From: Dendrolimus kikuchii | Lineage: Eukaryota; Arthropoda; Insecta; Lepidoptera; Lasiocampidae | NCBI GenBank assembly: GCA_019925095.2 | Contig: CM034403.1 | Coordinates: forward strand, 186,001-250,000 | DNA: 64,000 nucleotides | Direction of reading: 5' to 3' | Shown: piece by piece, positions 20,801-31,694 of the stretch | Position numbering within the stretch: position 1 is the stretch's first letter | Layout: every line of letters starts with the position of its first letter | The notes under the pieces: model-generated | Databases searched by the model: none | Told to the model about the DNA's origin: nothing | Seen by the model: the letters and a program-made list of their open reading frames with translations, nothing else | Program-made: the position numbers and the translations under genes

Positions 20801-21335
20801 GGTATACCTACCTTAAAACTGTGTTACCTTGACCTACATTGTCAAGGTAACCACACAACACAAAAAATCCAAAAACCATTTTATATAAAAGCCAACAAAA
20901 GGATTTTGGTTTTTAAAACGTTACGGGGCGCAATAGGCCTCGTGCTGCCACATTGGTAGATTTAGTACAAGGTCCTAACCGCTCCATACCGCATATGGAA
21001 AGTACAGATAAATCGTATTAACGTAATTTTTATCTATAATATTATACAATTCTAAACATGCCGTGTCTGTACATTGTAGCTATTTAAAAATAAAACAAAT
21101 GTAATAGACTATATCAACGATGAAGAACACGATGCATTTGTTTTAGTAGGTTTTTTTTAAATCTCATTTAGAGAAATGGGTACTACAGATTTATATTATG
21201 TTTATTAATAAGTCAAGCATAGGTATAATCAATACATCTATACATACAAACAAATAAAATTAGAGTGTATGTAATGTCAAAAAATTACAGGGGATAATCC
21301 GGACCAGCAGATTCTGTAAATGCATTACTTTTACT
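20801..21335. other. Non-coding stretch, nothing recognised
   Basis: A short inverted GTTACCTTGAC...GTCAAGGTAAC pair lies near 20824-20851. Otherwise unassigned. Confidence 0.45.
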
Positions 21336-21642
21336 CGTGCAGGAACGGAGAAAGAATACAATTTCCTGCGGCCGGGCGGCCTGTCATAAGAGGCGACTAA
21401 ACAACCCACAGCCAGGTGGTAGGGTATTTGCTCGACTGGATGGCGACCACCCCTGGTCTAGAGTATGCCGCCATAACAACCTTGTGTTGTGTTCCGGCAT
21501 TAGTGACCAGGTTCCAGTCTGCTTTAAGAGAGCAGCAGCGCATTTATAGCACCTTTGGTGTTGCAAATGTCCATAGGCGATGGTAACCGCTTTTCATCAA
21601 GTGGGCCGTCTGCCTGTCTGCTGAACTCCTACAATAAAAAAA
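21336..21642 (+). mobile_element. SINE-like family A, full length with tail
   Basis: This is a good reference copy: head hairpin at 21339-21370, body, then CTACAATAAAAAAA at 21629-21642. Confidence 0.9.
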
Positions 21643-21654
21643 TGCAACTTTTAG

Positions 21655-21832
21655 ATTTTTGTCTGTCTGTCTGTCTGTATGTTCCGGCTAATCTCTGAAA
21701 CGGCTGGTCCGATTTTGACGGGCCTTTCCCTCTCAGATTATAAATAGATTATAAGGAGTAACTTATGCTACTATATTTTAGGGTTCCGCGAAAAATAAAT
21801 CCACGCGGACGAATCCGCAGGCACAGCTAGTT
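21655..21832 (-). mobile_element. Dispersed family C-like element
   Basis: It starts with a short CTGT repeat and ACGGCTGGTCCGATTTTGA. It ends ACGCGGACGAATCCGCAGGC then ACAGCTAGT, the mirror of the family C start. Confidence 0.55.
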
Positions 21833-22220
21833 TCTAATATTTTCAAAAAAATCTGAAATACAATAAAAACAATTCACTTTGAACATATTATGAACAAATA
21901 ATTATTTAATATAAATTATAGCGTTCGAGTCAGTGGAGCTTAATTCATAAAATATGAATTAAAATTGCGGAACAAACAGCTGCGAAAACCGCAATGTCAC
22001 GCTGACGCTGTGGCTGCGTGACGTCAGCGTGACAGCGTCACGTCACTAATGATCCCGCTGGATGGCGCGTTTTGTTCGATTAATTAATAAACTTAATTAC
22101 GACCATCGACGTCAATGTAGTCGCTATTATTTGAAAATGTCAAAGTGAAGTTCTTTGTAATCAGATGTCAGTACGAATAATTGAAGCCTCTGTAATTTCA
22201 TGTAGTTCATGATTGCAATA
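21833..22220. other. Non-coding stretch with a GC-rich inverted repeat
   Basis: It contains perfect 12-base arms GTCACGCTGACG (21996-22007) and CGTCAGCGTGAC (22022-22033). No gene. Confidence 0.5.
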
Positions 22221-22273
22221 CAGCTAAGCCGTGGTAGCATAGTGGTTTTTTTTTAACAACTCTAAGGACTTTG

Positions 22274-22507
22274 CCAGGTGGTAGGGCATTTGCCCGATTG
22301 GATGGCTACCACCCTTGGTCTAAAGTATGTCGCCATAATAACCTTGTGTTGTGTTCCGGCATTAGTGACCAGGTTCCAGTCTCCCTTAAGAGAGCAGCAG
22401 CGCATTTGTAGCACCTTTGGTGTTGCAAATGTCCATGGGCGATAGTAACCGCTTTCCATCAAGTGGGCCGTCTGCCTGTCTGCTGAACTACTCCAATAAA
22501 AAAAAAA
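22274..22507 (+). mobile_element. SINE-like family A copy
   Basis: The head is truncated at GCCAGGTGGTAGGG, with a tail CCAATAAAAAAAAAA. It follows a tRNA-SINE head fragment at 22228-22245 (CCGTGGTAGCATAGTGG). Confidence 0.85.
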
Positions 22508-22680
22508 TGTTATTGTGTGTGACATTTAATGAATGCATGTTTGTGTTGTGGAGTACCTTAAGAATAACTTATTATATTAATTTATTCTAGTTTTGATACT
22601 AAACTTCTACTAATGTAGAGTGTATGTGCAGTGTGTTTTTATGTCTACTAAACTTCTACTAATGTTATATCTTTACATAT
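22505..22680 (+). mobile_element. Dispersed family G segment
   Basis: The block AATAACTTATTATATTAATTTATTCTAG and TAATGTAGAGTGTAT recurs at 32650-32710, 52200-52265 and 63712-63780. It is probably part of a long retroelement 5' or 3' UTR. Confidence 0.6.
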
Positions 22681-22685
22681 ATATT

Positions 22686-22775
<90 letters not shown>
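22681..22775. repeat. TA microsatellite
   Basis: About 45 TA units with two TTTA interruptions. It separates family G sequence from a LINE C-terminus. Confidence 0.97.
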
Positions 22776-22780
<5 letters not shown>

Positions 22781-22987
22781 GTGGAAACTCTGGGTCCGTG
22801 GGGCCCTAACGCTCTAAAACTTTATCGAGATGTTGCCGAACGCTTAGTAGACCTCTCACGCGACCAAAAGGCTGGCGTCTATTTTGCTCGAAGGGTAAGC
22901 ATTGCTATTCAGCGTGGTAACGCCGCCAGCCTTTTAGGAACGTTCCCGGTAAGTGACAGTGGTTTGGGACCAATATTTTATCTATAA
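22781..22987 (+). pseudogene. LINE C-terminus fragment ([13 protein letters not shown]...IAIQRGN)
   Basis: The frame encodes the last ~65 residues of the family also seen at 7258 and 53398: [11 protein letters not shown], then LVDLSRDQKAG, then IAIQRGNAASLLG, ending IFYL and a stop. The 3' UTR follows. The RT and nuclease-like parts are missing, and the TA microsatellite sits at the break. Confidence 0.8.
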
Positions 22988-23060
22988 TTTTGCTCTCCTT
23001 TTTTTTATTTTATTTAGTTTTAGTATTTAATTTTAGGTTTCTATTTTATAGTTTAGTGTA

Positions 23061-23108
<48 letters not shown>

Positions 23109-23400
23109 TGTTTTTTTCTTTTCTGTGCCTGGGTTATTAATCTTTAGGCTCTTTGTGTGTCTTGGTTTGTTTGTGAAGTGTGCGTGTAATGCAATGCGGT
23201 GGTAGTGCGCATTGGTGTGGATATGTGTGTAAGTGTTGTTGTTAGTTGTGTGTTTGTGACTTTGTGTGGTGTTATAATTTATTGTTTAATTGTTGTGACA
23301 ATGTGTTGATTTGTGAGTTGGTTGCGAATTCTTTTAGAATTTTTTTCAATTGGTGTTAGTGATGAGGGATTGTTGGCCCTCTATTAGACATTGGACCACC
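22988..23400 (+). mobile_element. 3' UTR-like family G continuation with TA/TG repeats
   Basis: The text CTGGGTTATTAATCTTTAGG and TTGGTTTGTTTGTGAAGTGT recurs at 32820 and 52345. A TA run occupies about 23064-23100. Confidence 0.6.
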
Positions 23401-23404
23401 GCCG

Positions 23405-23500
23405 TCTTGTCTTCCATGTAGCTTAGTGGTTAACTCAAATGACACGGGTTCGAATTCTGGCCTACAAAGCATGCACCTCTTAGGGGTCTTTATCTTTGTT
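23405..23500 (+). mobile_element. tRNA-derived SINE head fragment
   Basis: It reads CCATGTAGCTTAGTGGTTAA as the A-box region and GGGTTCGAATTCTGG as the B box, then GCATGCACCTCTTAG, shared with the copy at 19750. The body is missing. Confidence 0.65.
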
Positions 23501-23504
23501 TTTA

Positions 23505-24080
23505 ACCGACTTCAAAAAGGGGGAAGTTCTCAATTCGTCTCTGTTTTTTTTTGTTTTTGTATGTTTGTTACTCGGTTTTTCCGTCAATTGTGGACCGATT
23601 ATCAAATTTTTTTAATCGTTTGCCTATACTCCCGACGTGGTTCTATGGGCAAGAAGTCAACATCTGATGAATGGAAGCCAGGAAATCCTCGAAATTTATT
23701 AACTGTTTCCTTTGTTACACGAATCTTCGTCAATTGTGGACCGATTTTCAATTTTTTTTTCTTTATTTGTAAGTCTATACTCCTGAGGTAGTGCCATGGT
23801 CACCAAGGCAGGATCTTGTTAGTAGATTCCAGGGAAATCAAGAGTAAGTAAGCCTAAGTAAAGAACGCCGAGTGAAAAAAAGCTTGTATACGCATGTCAG
23901 CATTATGTTTTCTACAGGCGCAAAAAATTTTCTACACGATTTCTCCATCAATTGTAGACCGATTTTCAAATTTTTTATTCGATTGTCTACACTCTCGAGG
24001 TGTTTCTATAGTCAACAAGTCAGGATTTAATTATGGCAGGCAGAGAAATGGAGAATAACCCTCGTTGACAAGCGTCAACC
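23505..24080 (+). repeat. Three degenerate ~180-bp repeats in an ACCGACTTC-type element
   Basis: The block TCAATTGTGGACCGATTTTC followed by a T run and TCTATACTCC..GG..GT occurs near 23583, 23729 and 23947. The first follows TAACCGACTTCAAAAAGGGG, the start of the inverted-repeat family. These are internal tandem copies of one element. Confidence 0.65.
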
Positions 24081-24239
24081 CTAAAGAGTGAGACAGCAAC
24101 CTTGTATATGCGAATTTGTTGTTATTTTTTTATGTAAAACTACTCTTAATTTCACTAAATACAGACATGGACGCCGTACCGCCGTATATGTTTCTGTGAA
24201 ATTTCAGCTCAGTGGTTTTTGAGAATAAATACTATGATA

Positions 24240-24372
24240 TTCAATCAGAACCTAGCGTTTCGCTTCATCTTTTCTGATGCGCACTGCCGAAGAGTGGAAT
24301 AATTTGCTGGAGTCTGTTTTTCCTGACAAATACAATCTTGAAGTCTTCAAGTCACGACTGAATAGGTAACTT
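24240..24372 (+). pseudogene. LINE ORF2 C-terminal scrap
   Basis: One frame reads [20 protein letters not shown] then EVFKSRLNR and a stop. This is the usual ending of jockey/R1-like ORF2 proteins (RTAxxWNxLP...F). Everything upstream is missing. Confidence 0.6.
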
Positions 24373-24378
24373 TGTATC

Positions 24379-24415
<37 letters not shown>

Positions 24416-24627
24416 GGTATATATATAAGGTTTACTATGTATTTTTTAAAATTTTGTATATCATACTTGAAAAGTTAGAGGAGAGATCTGACTAATGATA
24501 TATAATCGACAATGGTTCTACCTACATTGGAAAAAAAATCGCGCCTTTTTCACATGTATGGCGCGCAGCCTTAAATATACTAATATAGAACTATACTAGT
24601 TGTTTCACCTTCCTTACGAAATTTCAC

Positions 24628-24663
<36 letters not shown>

Positions 24664-25030
24664 CTTAAAATCAAGAACGGCTGGACTGATTTGGCTAATT
24701 TAGGGTTTGAGTTATTTGTGGAAGGTTTAAAAGGTGAGTAAATATGAATAAAATGCTTGGAATATAGTAAAAACAACAATTTCGTTTTCCCTTAGAAACT
24801 ATTCCTACCTGTCAAACATTTGATGTTCGTCCCGTCGTTCAGAAATCAAATTAAATTTAAAAGTGAAGTTTTTTTTCATTTTTTTGGTTTTGAATGTCAA
24901 ACGTTTGATGTTCGTCCCGTCGTTCAGAAATCAACGTTTTTTATTTATTGGTTCAAAGTTTGCCGGGCCAGCTAGTTTATACTTGAAAGAAATACGCATT
25001 GGAATGAACAAGTAGTTGTGCTAGAGAGTC
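24373..25030. repeat. AT microsatellites in unassigned AT-rich DNA
   Basis: Pure AT runs lie at about 24380-24411 and 24631-24661. A short direct repeat (TGATGTTCGTCCCGTCGTTC) occurs at 24821 and 24908. No gene. Confidence 0.75.
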
Positions 25031-25275
25031 GAGTAAGAGTGGTTTAATGGGTCCCGAGTAAGTTTTCGGCCTCCAAGGCCGCTCCTGTATGCCGCGTTCC
25101 GTCCGACGCCTAGCTGCTAATTGCGCGAGCTATAGGCGTCGGCGGTATGCGGGGCGCGGAGACTAGGCGTGCTCCGGCGGGCGGGTCAGGGGTGCTCTCT
25201 ATCCGCAACAACATCCATAAAAAAGGTATACACACATAGACGGACGAACAGACATGGCGATTTAATAAGGGACCT
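25031..25275. other. GC-rich island with a stem-loop, possible LINE tail
   Basis: The composition differs sharply from its neighbours. It contains CCGACGCCTA (25103-25112) and its complement TAGGCGTCGG (25133-25142). The minus-strand frame 25110-25316 has no identifiable domain. It may be an R1-type 3' UTR, by composition only. Confidence 0.35.
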
Positions 25276-25299
25276 GTATTGTCAATATCGCTAAAAGAT

Positions 25300-25699
25300 G
25301 TACGCACGACCGACAAAGATCAATTCACACCTGCAGTTTATTACCCTTCGGCATTTGGACTTCTTTCATTTACCTCGTGTTTAATATTTGTGATTAAAAA
25401 ACAGCCCATTGTGTATTGTAATCTTTTATGGCAATCATTAGACAGGTGTCGAACTGATTCTAAGAAATCCGATCTACGCGGGCGGGCAGCCATATTGTAT
25501 CGGTGCAGTATAAAGCAATGGCCCAATGGAAAGATCGATCAAGGCGAGACTTGTGTACATTCGGTGATCTATTTAGTGACGGACTTTGCGCGTGTTATTG
25601 AATCATGCATTACGTTTGCACTGGTTGTGTTCAGTTATATTTGTACCTGTGTTATACGTGTTTGTATAGTTCTAATAAATTCTATAATAACTCGTAACA
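25300..25699 (+). mobile_element. Degraded solo LTR in sense orientation
   Basis: It covers CCGACAAAGA, the TATAAAG box (near 25509), GTGACGGACTTTGCGCGT, AATAAATTCTATAATA and ends CTCGTAACA, followed by ATAT. The first few bases at the 5' end no longer match. The open frame 25279-25707 is an LTR read-through and not a gene. Confidence 0.78.
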
Positions 25700-25700
25700 A

Positions 25701-26200
25701 TATTTAAGAAAATATTTTTTATAAAGTAAAATGTTTTCCTTTTATATAACATTTGGAAAGGAAAATGTAAAACTTTAAAGCGCCTATCTCAAAAAATACT
25801 TGACAAAGGCCGTCCCTTGCTCAGCCAAAAGGAGTGTGGTCCTCAACCGGCGTAAACCACTTTATCGTGTACTGACATATTTGCTCTTATACCTGAAGGT
25901 TAAGGTTGAAATTTGTAGGTTTCAGTGTAAGAGCCTAAATTGGTATCGTTTATAAAAGTACCCTTCGTTACAGAAGGTGTGTTCGGTGGAAAGTATTTGG
26001 AAAATGACATGAAAAGTGTCGAACATGCACATTTGTGTTTTCTATTTTTTAAATCAGATTTCATAACGTTTGCAGTATGAATGTAAAGGGTGGTTTTTCT
26101 TCTTCAGGAAATAAGCTTCGTGTTTCATCCCTATTAAGGGGTAAAAAAACTAATTTTCATTTCAAGATTTTCAAAATTAATTCGAGCCCTCCATATATAT
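25701..26200. other. Non-coding stretch, nothing recognised
   Basis: No gene or repeat matched. Confidence 0.4.
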
Positions 26201-26202
26201 AG

Positions 26203-26415
26203 TACTAGCTGTGCCCGCGACGTCGGCCGCGTGGAATTTGTTTTCAAACCCCCCCGATTTTGAAACATTTTCCATTGGTGCTCCGCTCCTATTAGTCTTA
26301 GCGTGATGATATATAGCCTATAGGCTTCCCAGACAAATGAGCTATGTAACATTGAAAGAATTTTTCAAATCAGACCAGTAATTCCCGAGATTAACGCGTT
26401 CAAGCAAACAAATTC
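26203..26415 (+). mobile_element. Dispersed family C copy
   Basis: It starts ACTAGCTGTGCCCGCGACGT, includes TTAGCGTGATGATATATAGCC, and ends at GAGATTAACGCGTTCAAGC. Confidence 0.75.
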
Positions 26416-26507
26416 TTCAGCATATTACATACATATTTTGCAATTTTACATCAATAAATTATTCAATTAGAACAGCAGTTACGTAATTAGGCTTAAATAT
26501 ATTAGAC

Positions 26508-26662
26508 TAGCTTCTGCCCGCGACTTCGTCCGCGTGGAATAGTTTCAAAAAAATTAAGTTAAAACAAACCCCCGAGTTTGAAACATTCTTCATTGGTGCT
26601 CCGCTCCTATTGGTCTTAGCGTGATGATATTAGCCTATAGCCTCCTATTCAGACACAATACG
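26508..26662 (+). mobile_element. Dispersed family C copy, truncated
   Basis: It starts ACTAGCTTCTGCCCGCGACT and breaks off after TAGCCTATAGCCTCC. Confidence 0.75.
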
Positions 26663-26664
26663 CA

Positions 26665-27055
26665 ATTCCGTATCTGGCCTTTTGGATAGTTGCCTTCGAC
26701 AACAACAACGACACAATATACGTAAACGTCACACGTCACATTAGAAGTGACAGATAAAACGTCACTTACGAACTTCAAGTCACTTCATACTTGATTACTT
26801 CATTAATATACGTTTAAAATTTGCCATCGTAACGAATTATACGAAATTTATACGAGAAAAAACCTGTCATCATTTTGGATATCCTCCGTTCCTGTGTCTA
26901 CAATATTAATGAGAATGAAAAATAGATAGTGATAGTATTGTACGCACAGTGTTTTTATATACATAGATATATCTATAATTCTGTATGTAATTAATTAAAG
27001 TTACGTGTTTACATGTATATACAGATAATGATGACAAAATAATGATAAACAGAGT
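26665..27055. other. Non-coding stretch, nothing recognised
   Basis: AT-rich sequence; short frames only. Confidence 0.4.
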
Positions 27056-27057
27056 GG

Positions 27058-27570
27058 AATATATTTTACTGAGCTTAGCTATTTGTTGGCGCCACTTATT
27101 TCCCAATTAGCAATTGTGTCTTGGGTTTATAGCGTCTTGCAACCCCCGTATGTTGCCGCCGCTCGCTCGGCGCGTGAGTTCAGTACGTTGCCAAACGCCA
27201 CGCTACCGCGACGCACACAAAGTAGTATCGCACCCGCATAAATACACATATTAGCTATCGAAGATTTCCGCGTCCAGTAGTTAATTACTAGGACATTCGC
27301 CTCAACTATAAATAAACTTAAGTGATCAGTGTATCTGCGTCCCTTGCGCCCCGGGGCTCGTGTAGAAGGACTTTGCCACCTTTATCGCCACGTGAGAAGC
27401 AACGGCAGAACCCTGAACCAGCGCTGTCGTGGGCTGGTGGCTGACTGCGAGGTAAGTGCAAGGTTCTATATTCTTCGGGCACCAGTTCTTAATTGGGGAA
27501 TAAGGGATGGCCATACATTGAGCACATAACCCCCACCCGCGGAGATTGCCTGATTGCGTCTCCATGTCAG
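27058..27570 (+). mobile_element. Inverted-pair repeat, left arm (arm A)
   Basis: A GC-rich, promoter-like ~510-bp segment whose inverted partner is 31700-32480. It contains GAGGTAAGTGC at 27449-27459, a good splice-donor match that the partner also keeps. Frame 27329-27529 is not recognisable. The segment could be the 5' region of an unidentified retroelement. It ends where an RTE tail begins. Confidence 0.65.
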
Positions 27571-27725
27571 GAGCCTTAAGAACAGACGAGCTTGCATGAC
27601 AAGAGTTATGAATGTCAAAGAGGCAAGTGAGGTGTGTAAGAATAAGCCTAAATGGCACTCTGTTGTTCGTGCCTACCCCGCAAGGGAACTGGCGTGAAGT
27701 TATGTATGTATGTATGTATGTATGA
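27567..27725 (+). mobile_element. RTE 3' end fragment
   Basis: It encodes GALRTDELA-type sequence in place of SLKNRRA (a local change), then NVKEASEVCK to VRAYPARELA, with a TGTA tail of five units. It directly abuts arm A. Confidence 0.85.
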
Positions 27726-27899
27726 AGTAAAATGTCATTTGTGGCCTCATGTCAGTGACGTGATACATAGAATGTGGTAATACTCGGCAATCACTCTATC
27801 GAATTGTATTCAAATAGATGATTCGATACAAATTGGTACACGAGTAATTTATTTTAATTTTGAAGTAACAAAGTGTTTTATTGTTGGTTTTATTTGAAT

Positions 27900-28375
27900 T
27901 TATTTAGATAGATAGATAACACTTTATTGCTCACCATCATATTGTCATGGTAGAAACAATAGGCGGCCTTATCGCTTAAAGCAATCTCTTCCAGGCAACC
28001 TAACTTAAGGAATAGTTTAACCTAATCTAGCGATGTAGGTGATGCAGATCATTAAGTAGGTATATCATAAATAAACATACTTAAACTACATAATTTATTA
28101 ATTAAATACACGTACTTAAATTATTTTATAAATTAAATACATACATATTTATACATACATAGTCTATAATATAAGAATTAGGAATAATTATTTAAGGTAA
28201 AGTATTGTTTTCTGAGTGCGTTCTTAAATGTAGGCGATGTTTTGGCCTCTCTGACAGTAAGAGGCAGCGCATTCGAAAGTTTGACAGCCAGCACTGTCAA
28301 AGAGTTGTCATAAAAGGATGAAGTCTGTGCAGGTGTAGTGAGTTTACGATATGTATGAGTGCGCAAATTGTGGGA
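27900..28375 (-). pseudogene. LINE C-terminus and 3' UTR (GGCGGCCTTATCGC family)
   Basis: The minus-strand frame 28178-28366 contains SFYDNSLTVLAVKLSNALPL then TFKNALRKQYF and a stop. This is a jockey/CR1-type ORF2 ending (SF...AxxLWNxLP...FK..L). Its 3' UTR runs left to about 27900 and shares a block with 13735. The copy is 5'-truncated. Confidence 0.65.
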
Positions 28376-28479
28376 AGTAGAAAAGCGAAGGAATTGAAAA
28401 TGATTTGATTTACTAATTAAATATTACATAAGTAGAATTAGGTCGTTTTGGTCTTAGGCCAAAAGGTAAGTTTGCACTG

Positions 28480-28622
28480 AAAATCAGCGTTGTGTCGAAT
28501 ATAATTCCGGCACAGCAATATGCTGAATGGAAACATTGTTTGCTGAAAATGCGGCATACAAATTCTCAAAATATCTCTGTGTATAATAATGTACAAAGAA
28601 TGTAATTACGTTGCTGTTTCCT
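28480..28622 (+). repeat. Dispersed family F copy 1
   Basis: It shares GACACAGCAATATGCTGA-type text (CAGCAATATGCTGA), TTTGCTGAAAATGCGGC and AATTCTCAAAATAT with 52925-53085. A small inverted CAGCAATATGCTG palindrome lies inside. Class unknown. Confidence 0.6.
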
Positions 28623-28624
28623 CA

Positions 28625-28905
28625 AGGAACGGAATGCTCCAGTGGTTCGGGCATGTGGAAAGAATGACTAAACAGATATACAATGCAGAAGTCGTGGAAG
28701 GCCACGACACACCTTCCATGATTAAATTGATCGTGTAATAGCAGAAGGTGATGTCAGGAGCCTTAAGAACAGACGAGCATGCATGACAAGAGCTATGAAT
28801 GTCAAAGAAGCGAGTGAGGTGTGTAAGAATAAGCCTGAATGGCGCTCTGTTGTTCGTGCCTACCCCGCAAGGGAACTGGCATGAAGTTATGTATGTATGT
28901 ACTTA
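28625..28905 (+). mobile_element. RTE 3' end fragment with internal deletion
   Basis: It starts GGAACGGAATGCTCCAGTGG (the RWFGHVERM block). It skips part of the KVDGCRSRGRP region and ends with TATGTATGTATG. The reading frame is broken by the deletion near 28688. Confidence 0.82.
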
Positions 28906-29450
28906 ACTCCCCAGTTAAGTAAAGAATTTCTTCTTACCCCAAAGGGGAACTTTCTATGAAATCACATTTGAATATTCTTATATAAATATGATACGCCAAG
29001 TCCTCTTAAAGATAAGCACAAGATGTCTTAGCATATATTTGCTAACAAAAATTGTCCCAAGTATCGCCGTAAAATACAAACCAAATATCCCTAGGCCCAG
29101 ACCACCTTATGATGCTGTTGATAAACCAAATTTAATTCTAAAATGAACTTTATTACAAAGGCATAAGAATAAAAAGAGGATAATGTGACTGCAATAAATA
29201 AAAAGTACATGTTTACGAAAAATCTCATCGCAAGGGATACTGTTACTATGATACTTTACAGTGTAGTAATATCAGTATTACAGTGGGACAAGGAATTACA
29301 ATGGATTGATTTAAAAAACGTACCAGTCTGCATTCACAGGTGGCACCACAAGTCCGTTCTTGTTTTCGTATATCTGCCGTAAGTATGTATATCGTAAACA
29401 TGAATTACATGATGATCATGTTTATAAAATAATATACATTATCTAATATA
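28906..29450. other. Non-coding stretch, nothing recognised
   Basis: No repeat matched. A 65-codon plus-strand frame (29185-29382) has no known motif. Confidence 0.4.
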
Positions 29451-29454
29451 TAAA

Positions 29455-29998
29455 ATTCTCGTGTCACAGTTTTCGTTGCCATACTCCTCCGAAACGGCTT
29501 GACTGATTTTGATGAAATTTTTTGTGTTTATCCGGTATCTATGAGAATCGGCCAACATCTATTTTTCACCCCCCTAAATGTTAGGGGTAGTCCACCCCTA
29601 AATTTTTTATTTTATTTTTTAGACAAAATTTTTAATTTCTATTTTTTTATGATACAACATACAAAAATACATACAACCCTAAATTTTCACCCCTCTACGA
29701 TCAACCCCTATTTTTTATTTGTTAATTATAAACTTTAAAATCTTTTGGCAAGATTTTTAATCTTATTTTGTCATGACCTAGAATTAAAAAAAAATATTAC
29801 TGTTTTAGATTCACAATTAGAACCGGTAGGTGGCGCTGAGATCGGGTTCTGGAATCCTCCTAATCACCTGGAGCGATTTTGTTTTTGTGTGTTTGAGTGG
29901 GTACCGGGATGGTTTAGATTCGCAATTAGAACCGGTAGGTGGCTCTGGGATCGGGTTCTAGAATTTTATTTTCTAAGGCAGGACAACGTCTTATTCAA
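29455..29998 (-). mobile_element. Dispersed family D, full-length copy
   Basis: It runs from ATTCTCGTGTCACAGTTTTC to GGCAGGACAACGTC, the inverted form of 58783-59322. It contains two ~110-bp internal units (GAACCGGTAGGTGGC...), the same unit that forms the array at 54450-56405. Confidence 0.78.
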
Positions 29999-30495
29999 AG
30001 TACCCATAACGCCATGTAGAGAAGGTGGCACTAACCATGAGAGTAACACATTAAAATTGCATCGTTACTTTCGTTGCCATGACGATGTGTTTGATAGTGA
30101 ATAGCGACGGCGGTGCCAATAAACATCATCGGAGCCACATCTTCTCGGCCATATTTGCCTGTTATTGGGAAACAGTACTTTTCTTTAGACTGAAGGTAGC
30201 CTATGCCCTTTTCTATACCCATGGCAACGTGTATGCAAAATTCCACGACAATCTGTTGCGTAATTAAGATGTGAAAATGTAATAAACAAACTCACAGTCA
30301 CATTTGTAATATTAATTAGGGTGTATATCAATGTAATGGATTGAACTATTATATCTATAACATAACGAATTGCGCAAAATGCCTTTGACACTTTTGTAAA
30401 AATATTATTTAGTGCGATGAGTAAGAATTCCGATGGCATATTTTCTCTTTCCCTTATTCCATGCCCTCTATCCAATTCCTCCTATTCCACCCCAC
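29999..30495. other. Non-coding stretch, nothing recognised
   Basis: No match and no convincing gene. Confidence 0.4.
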
Positions 30496-30602
30496 CTAAA
30501 GGCTGGTAATACGTTGGCTTCGCTCCTGGTGTTACAAACGTCTATGGGTGATGGCAACCATTTTCCATTAGACTGGGCAGGTCTGCCTGTTTGCAAGCTT
30601 CG
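30496..30602 (+). mobile_element. Diverged SINE-like family A relative
   Basis: The text GGTGTTACAAACGTCTATGG then GGTGATGGCAACC and GGCAGGTCTGCCTGTTTGC lines up with the family's GGTGTTGCAAATGTCCATAG ... CTGCCTGTCTGC region but with many changes. It is an old copy. Confidence 0.5.
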
Positions 30603-31044
30603 TACGCAAAATTTCATCTCAATCGGTCGAGGGTAACTGCTTTAAAATTCAGTTGAAACATTTGGCCCGAACATATTATAATATATAACAAACATTGCAA
30701 AGTAAATAAAAGCTTGTAAAAAAATATATTGCTCAATGCAGACTTTACGCACTCAAAATAACAATACTGTGGTCCGCACCGTCAAGTTGTTTGCCCGTGT
30801 AAACGGCCGTTGAATTTGTTTGAATGCCGTCAATCGGTGGCTGACACGGGCCCACGCATGATGTGTCATGGGTAAACAGTTAAATACGACAGTCTATGTC
30901 GGCCATGTCGAATGTAATAGGTTTTCTATCATTTTTGAGGAGATTTAATTAGTCGTATTAAAATTTCGCTTATAATAACAAGTATTATGCTCATATCTGG
31001 ACTACATATAGGTCTAGATAGAGTTTTAATATAAGTAATAATAT
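30603..31044. other. Non-coding stretch, nothing recognised
   Basis: It ends with ATAT next to a solo LTR. No gene. Confidence 0.4.
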
Positions 31045-31527
31045 TGTTACGACCTAGACAAATTCACACCTGCATACCTTTAAAAACACATTTTATTACC
31101 TGTCGGCATTTTAACTAATTGTAATTCTTGTGTGATCGTTGTATTTATTGGCATACGTTCTTAGAGAACAGCCAATGGTTTTATTGTACTCGTTTATGGC
31201 CGTTTGCGGCTGTAATTATTAGCCAGGTGTTACGCTGATTCTAGGAAATTCGGTGCACGTTGCCGGGCGGGCATTGCATTTGTGCAGTATAAAACGATGG
31301 CCTGATTAAGGTTGGGGGCAGTCGAGCGAGAACCACGATCAAAGCGAGACATGTGTACTACAATCGAGAATCTAATAGTGACAGACTTTGCGCGTTTTAT
31401 TGCATTACGTTTGGACTCGTTGTGTTCGGTTATATTTGTACCTGTATTATATGTGTTTGTATAGTTCTAATAAACTCTATAATAATTCCAACGGCATTTT
31501 AATTCGAGTCCCTCGCAACTCGTAAGG
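31045..31527 (+). mobile_element. Complete solo LTR, sense orientation, ATAT duplication
   Basis: It starts TGTTACGACCTAGACAAATT and ends CTCGTAAGG (mutated end). It is flanked by ATAT at 31041-31044 and 31528-31531. It has TATAAAA at 31288-31294 and AATAAA at 31469-31474, so U3, R and U5 can be placed. Confidence 0.87.
31469..31474 (+). terminator. LTR polyadenylation signal
   Basis: AATAAA in the LTR, ~175 bases downstream of the TATA box. The same hexamer sits at the same place in the minus-strand copies at 18575 and 41908. Confidence 0.55.
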
Positions 31528-31694
31528 ATATGCATATCGCCAGTCATATGATATTAATCTGAGATTTAGTGCTACTATACACTTGGCAGTTATTTATCAT
31601 AGTCTCTCTTACCCTTTGCCATTCTTTCACAGTAATCTATCCTTACAAGCTACACTATGGGTTAATGTAATAACAGCGTGTATTTTTGTTTTAT

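Noticed and set aside
22620..22817. Ile-Tyr repeat ORF
   Set aside because: It comes from the TA microsatellite running into the LINE C-terminus.
25279..25707. 142-aa ORF
   Set aside because: It spans a degraded solo LTR, including its TATA and polyadenylation blocks.
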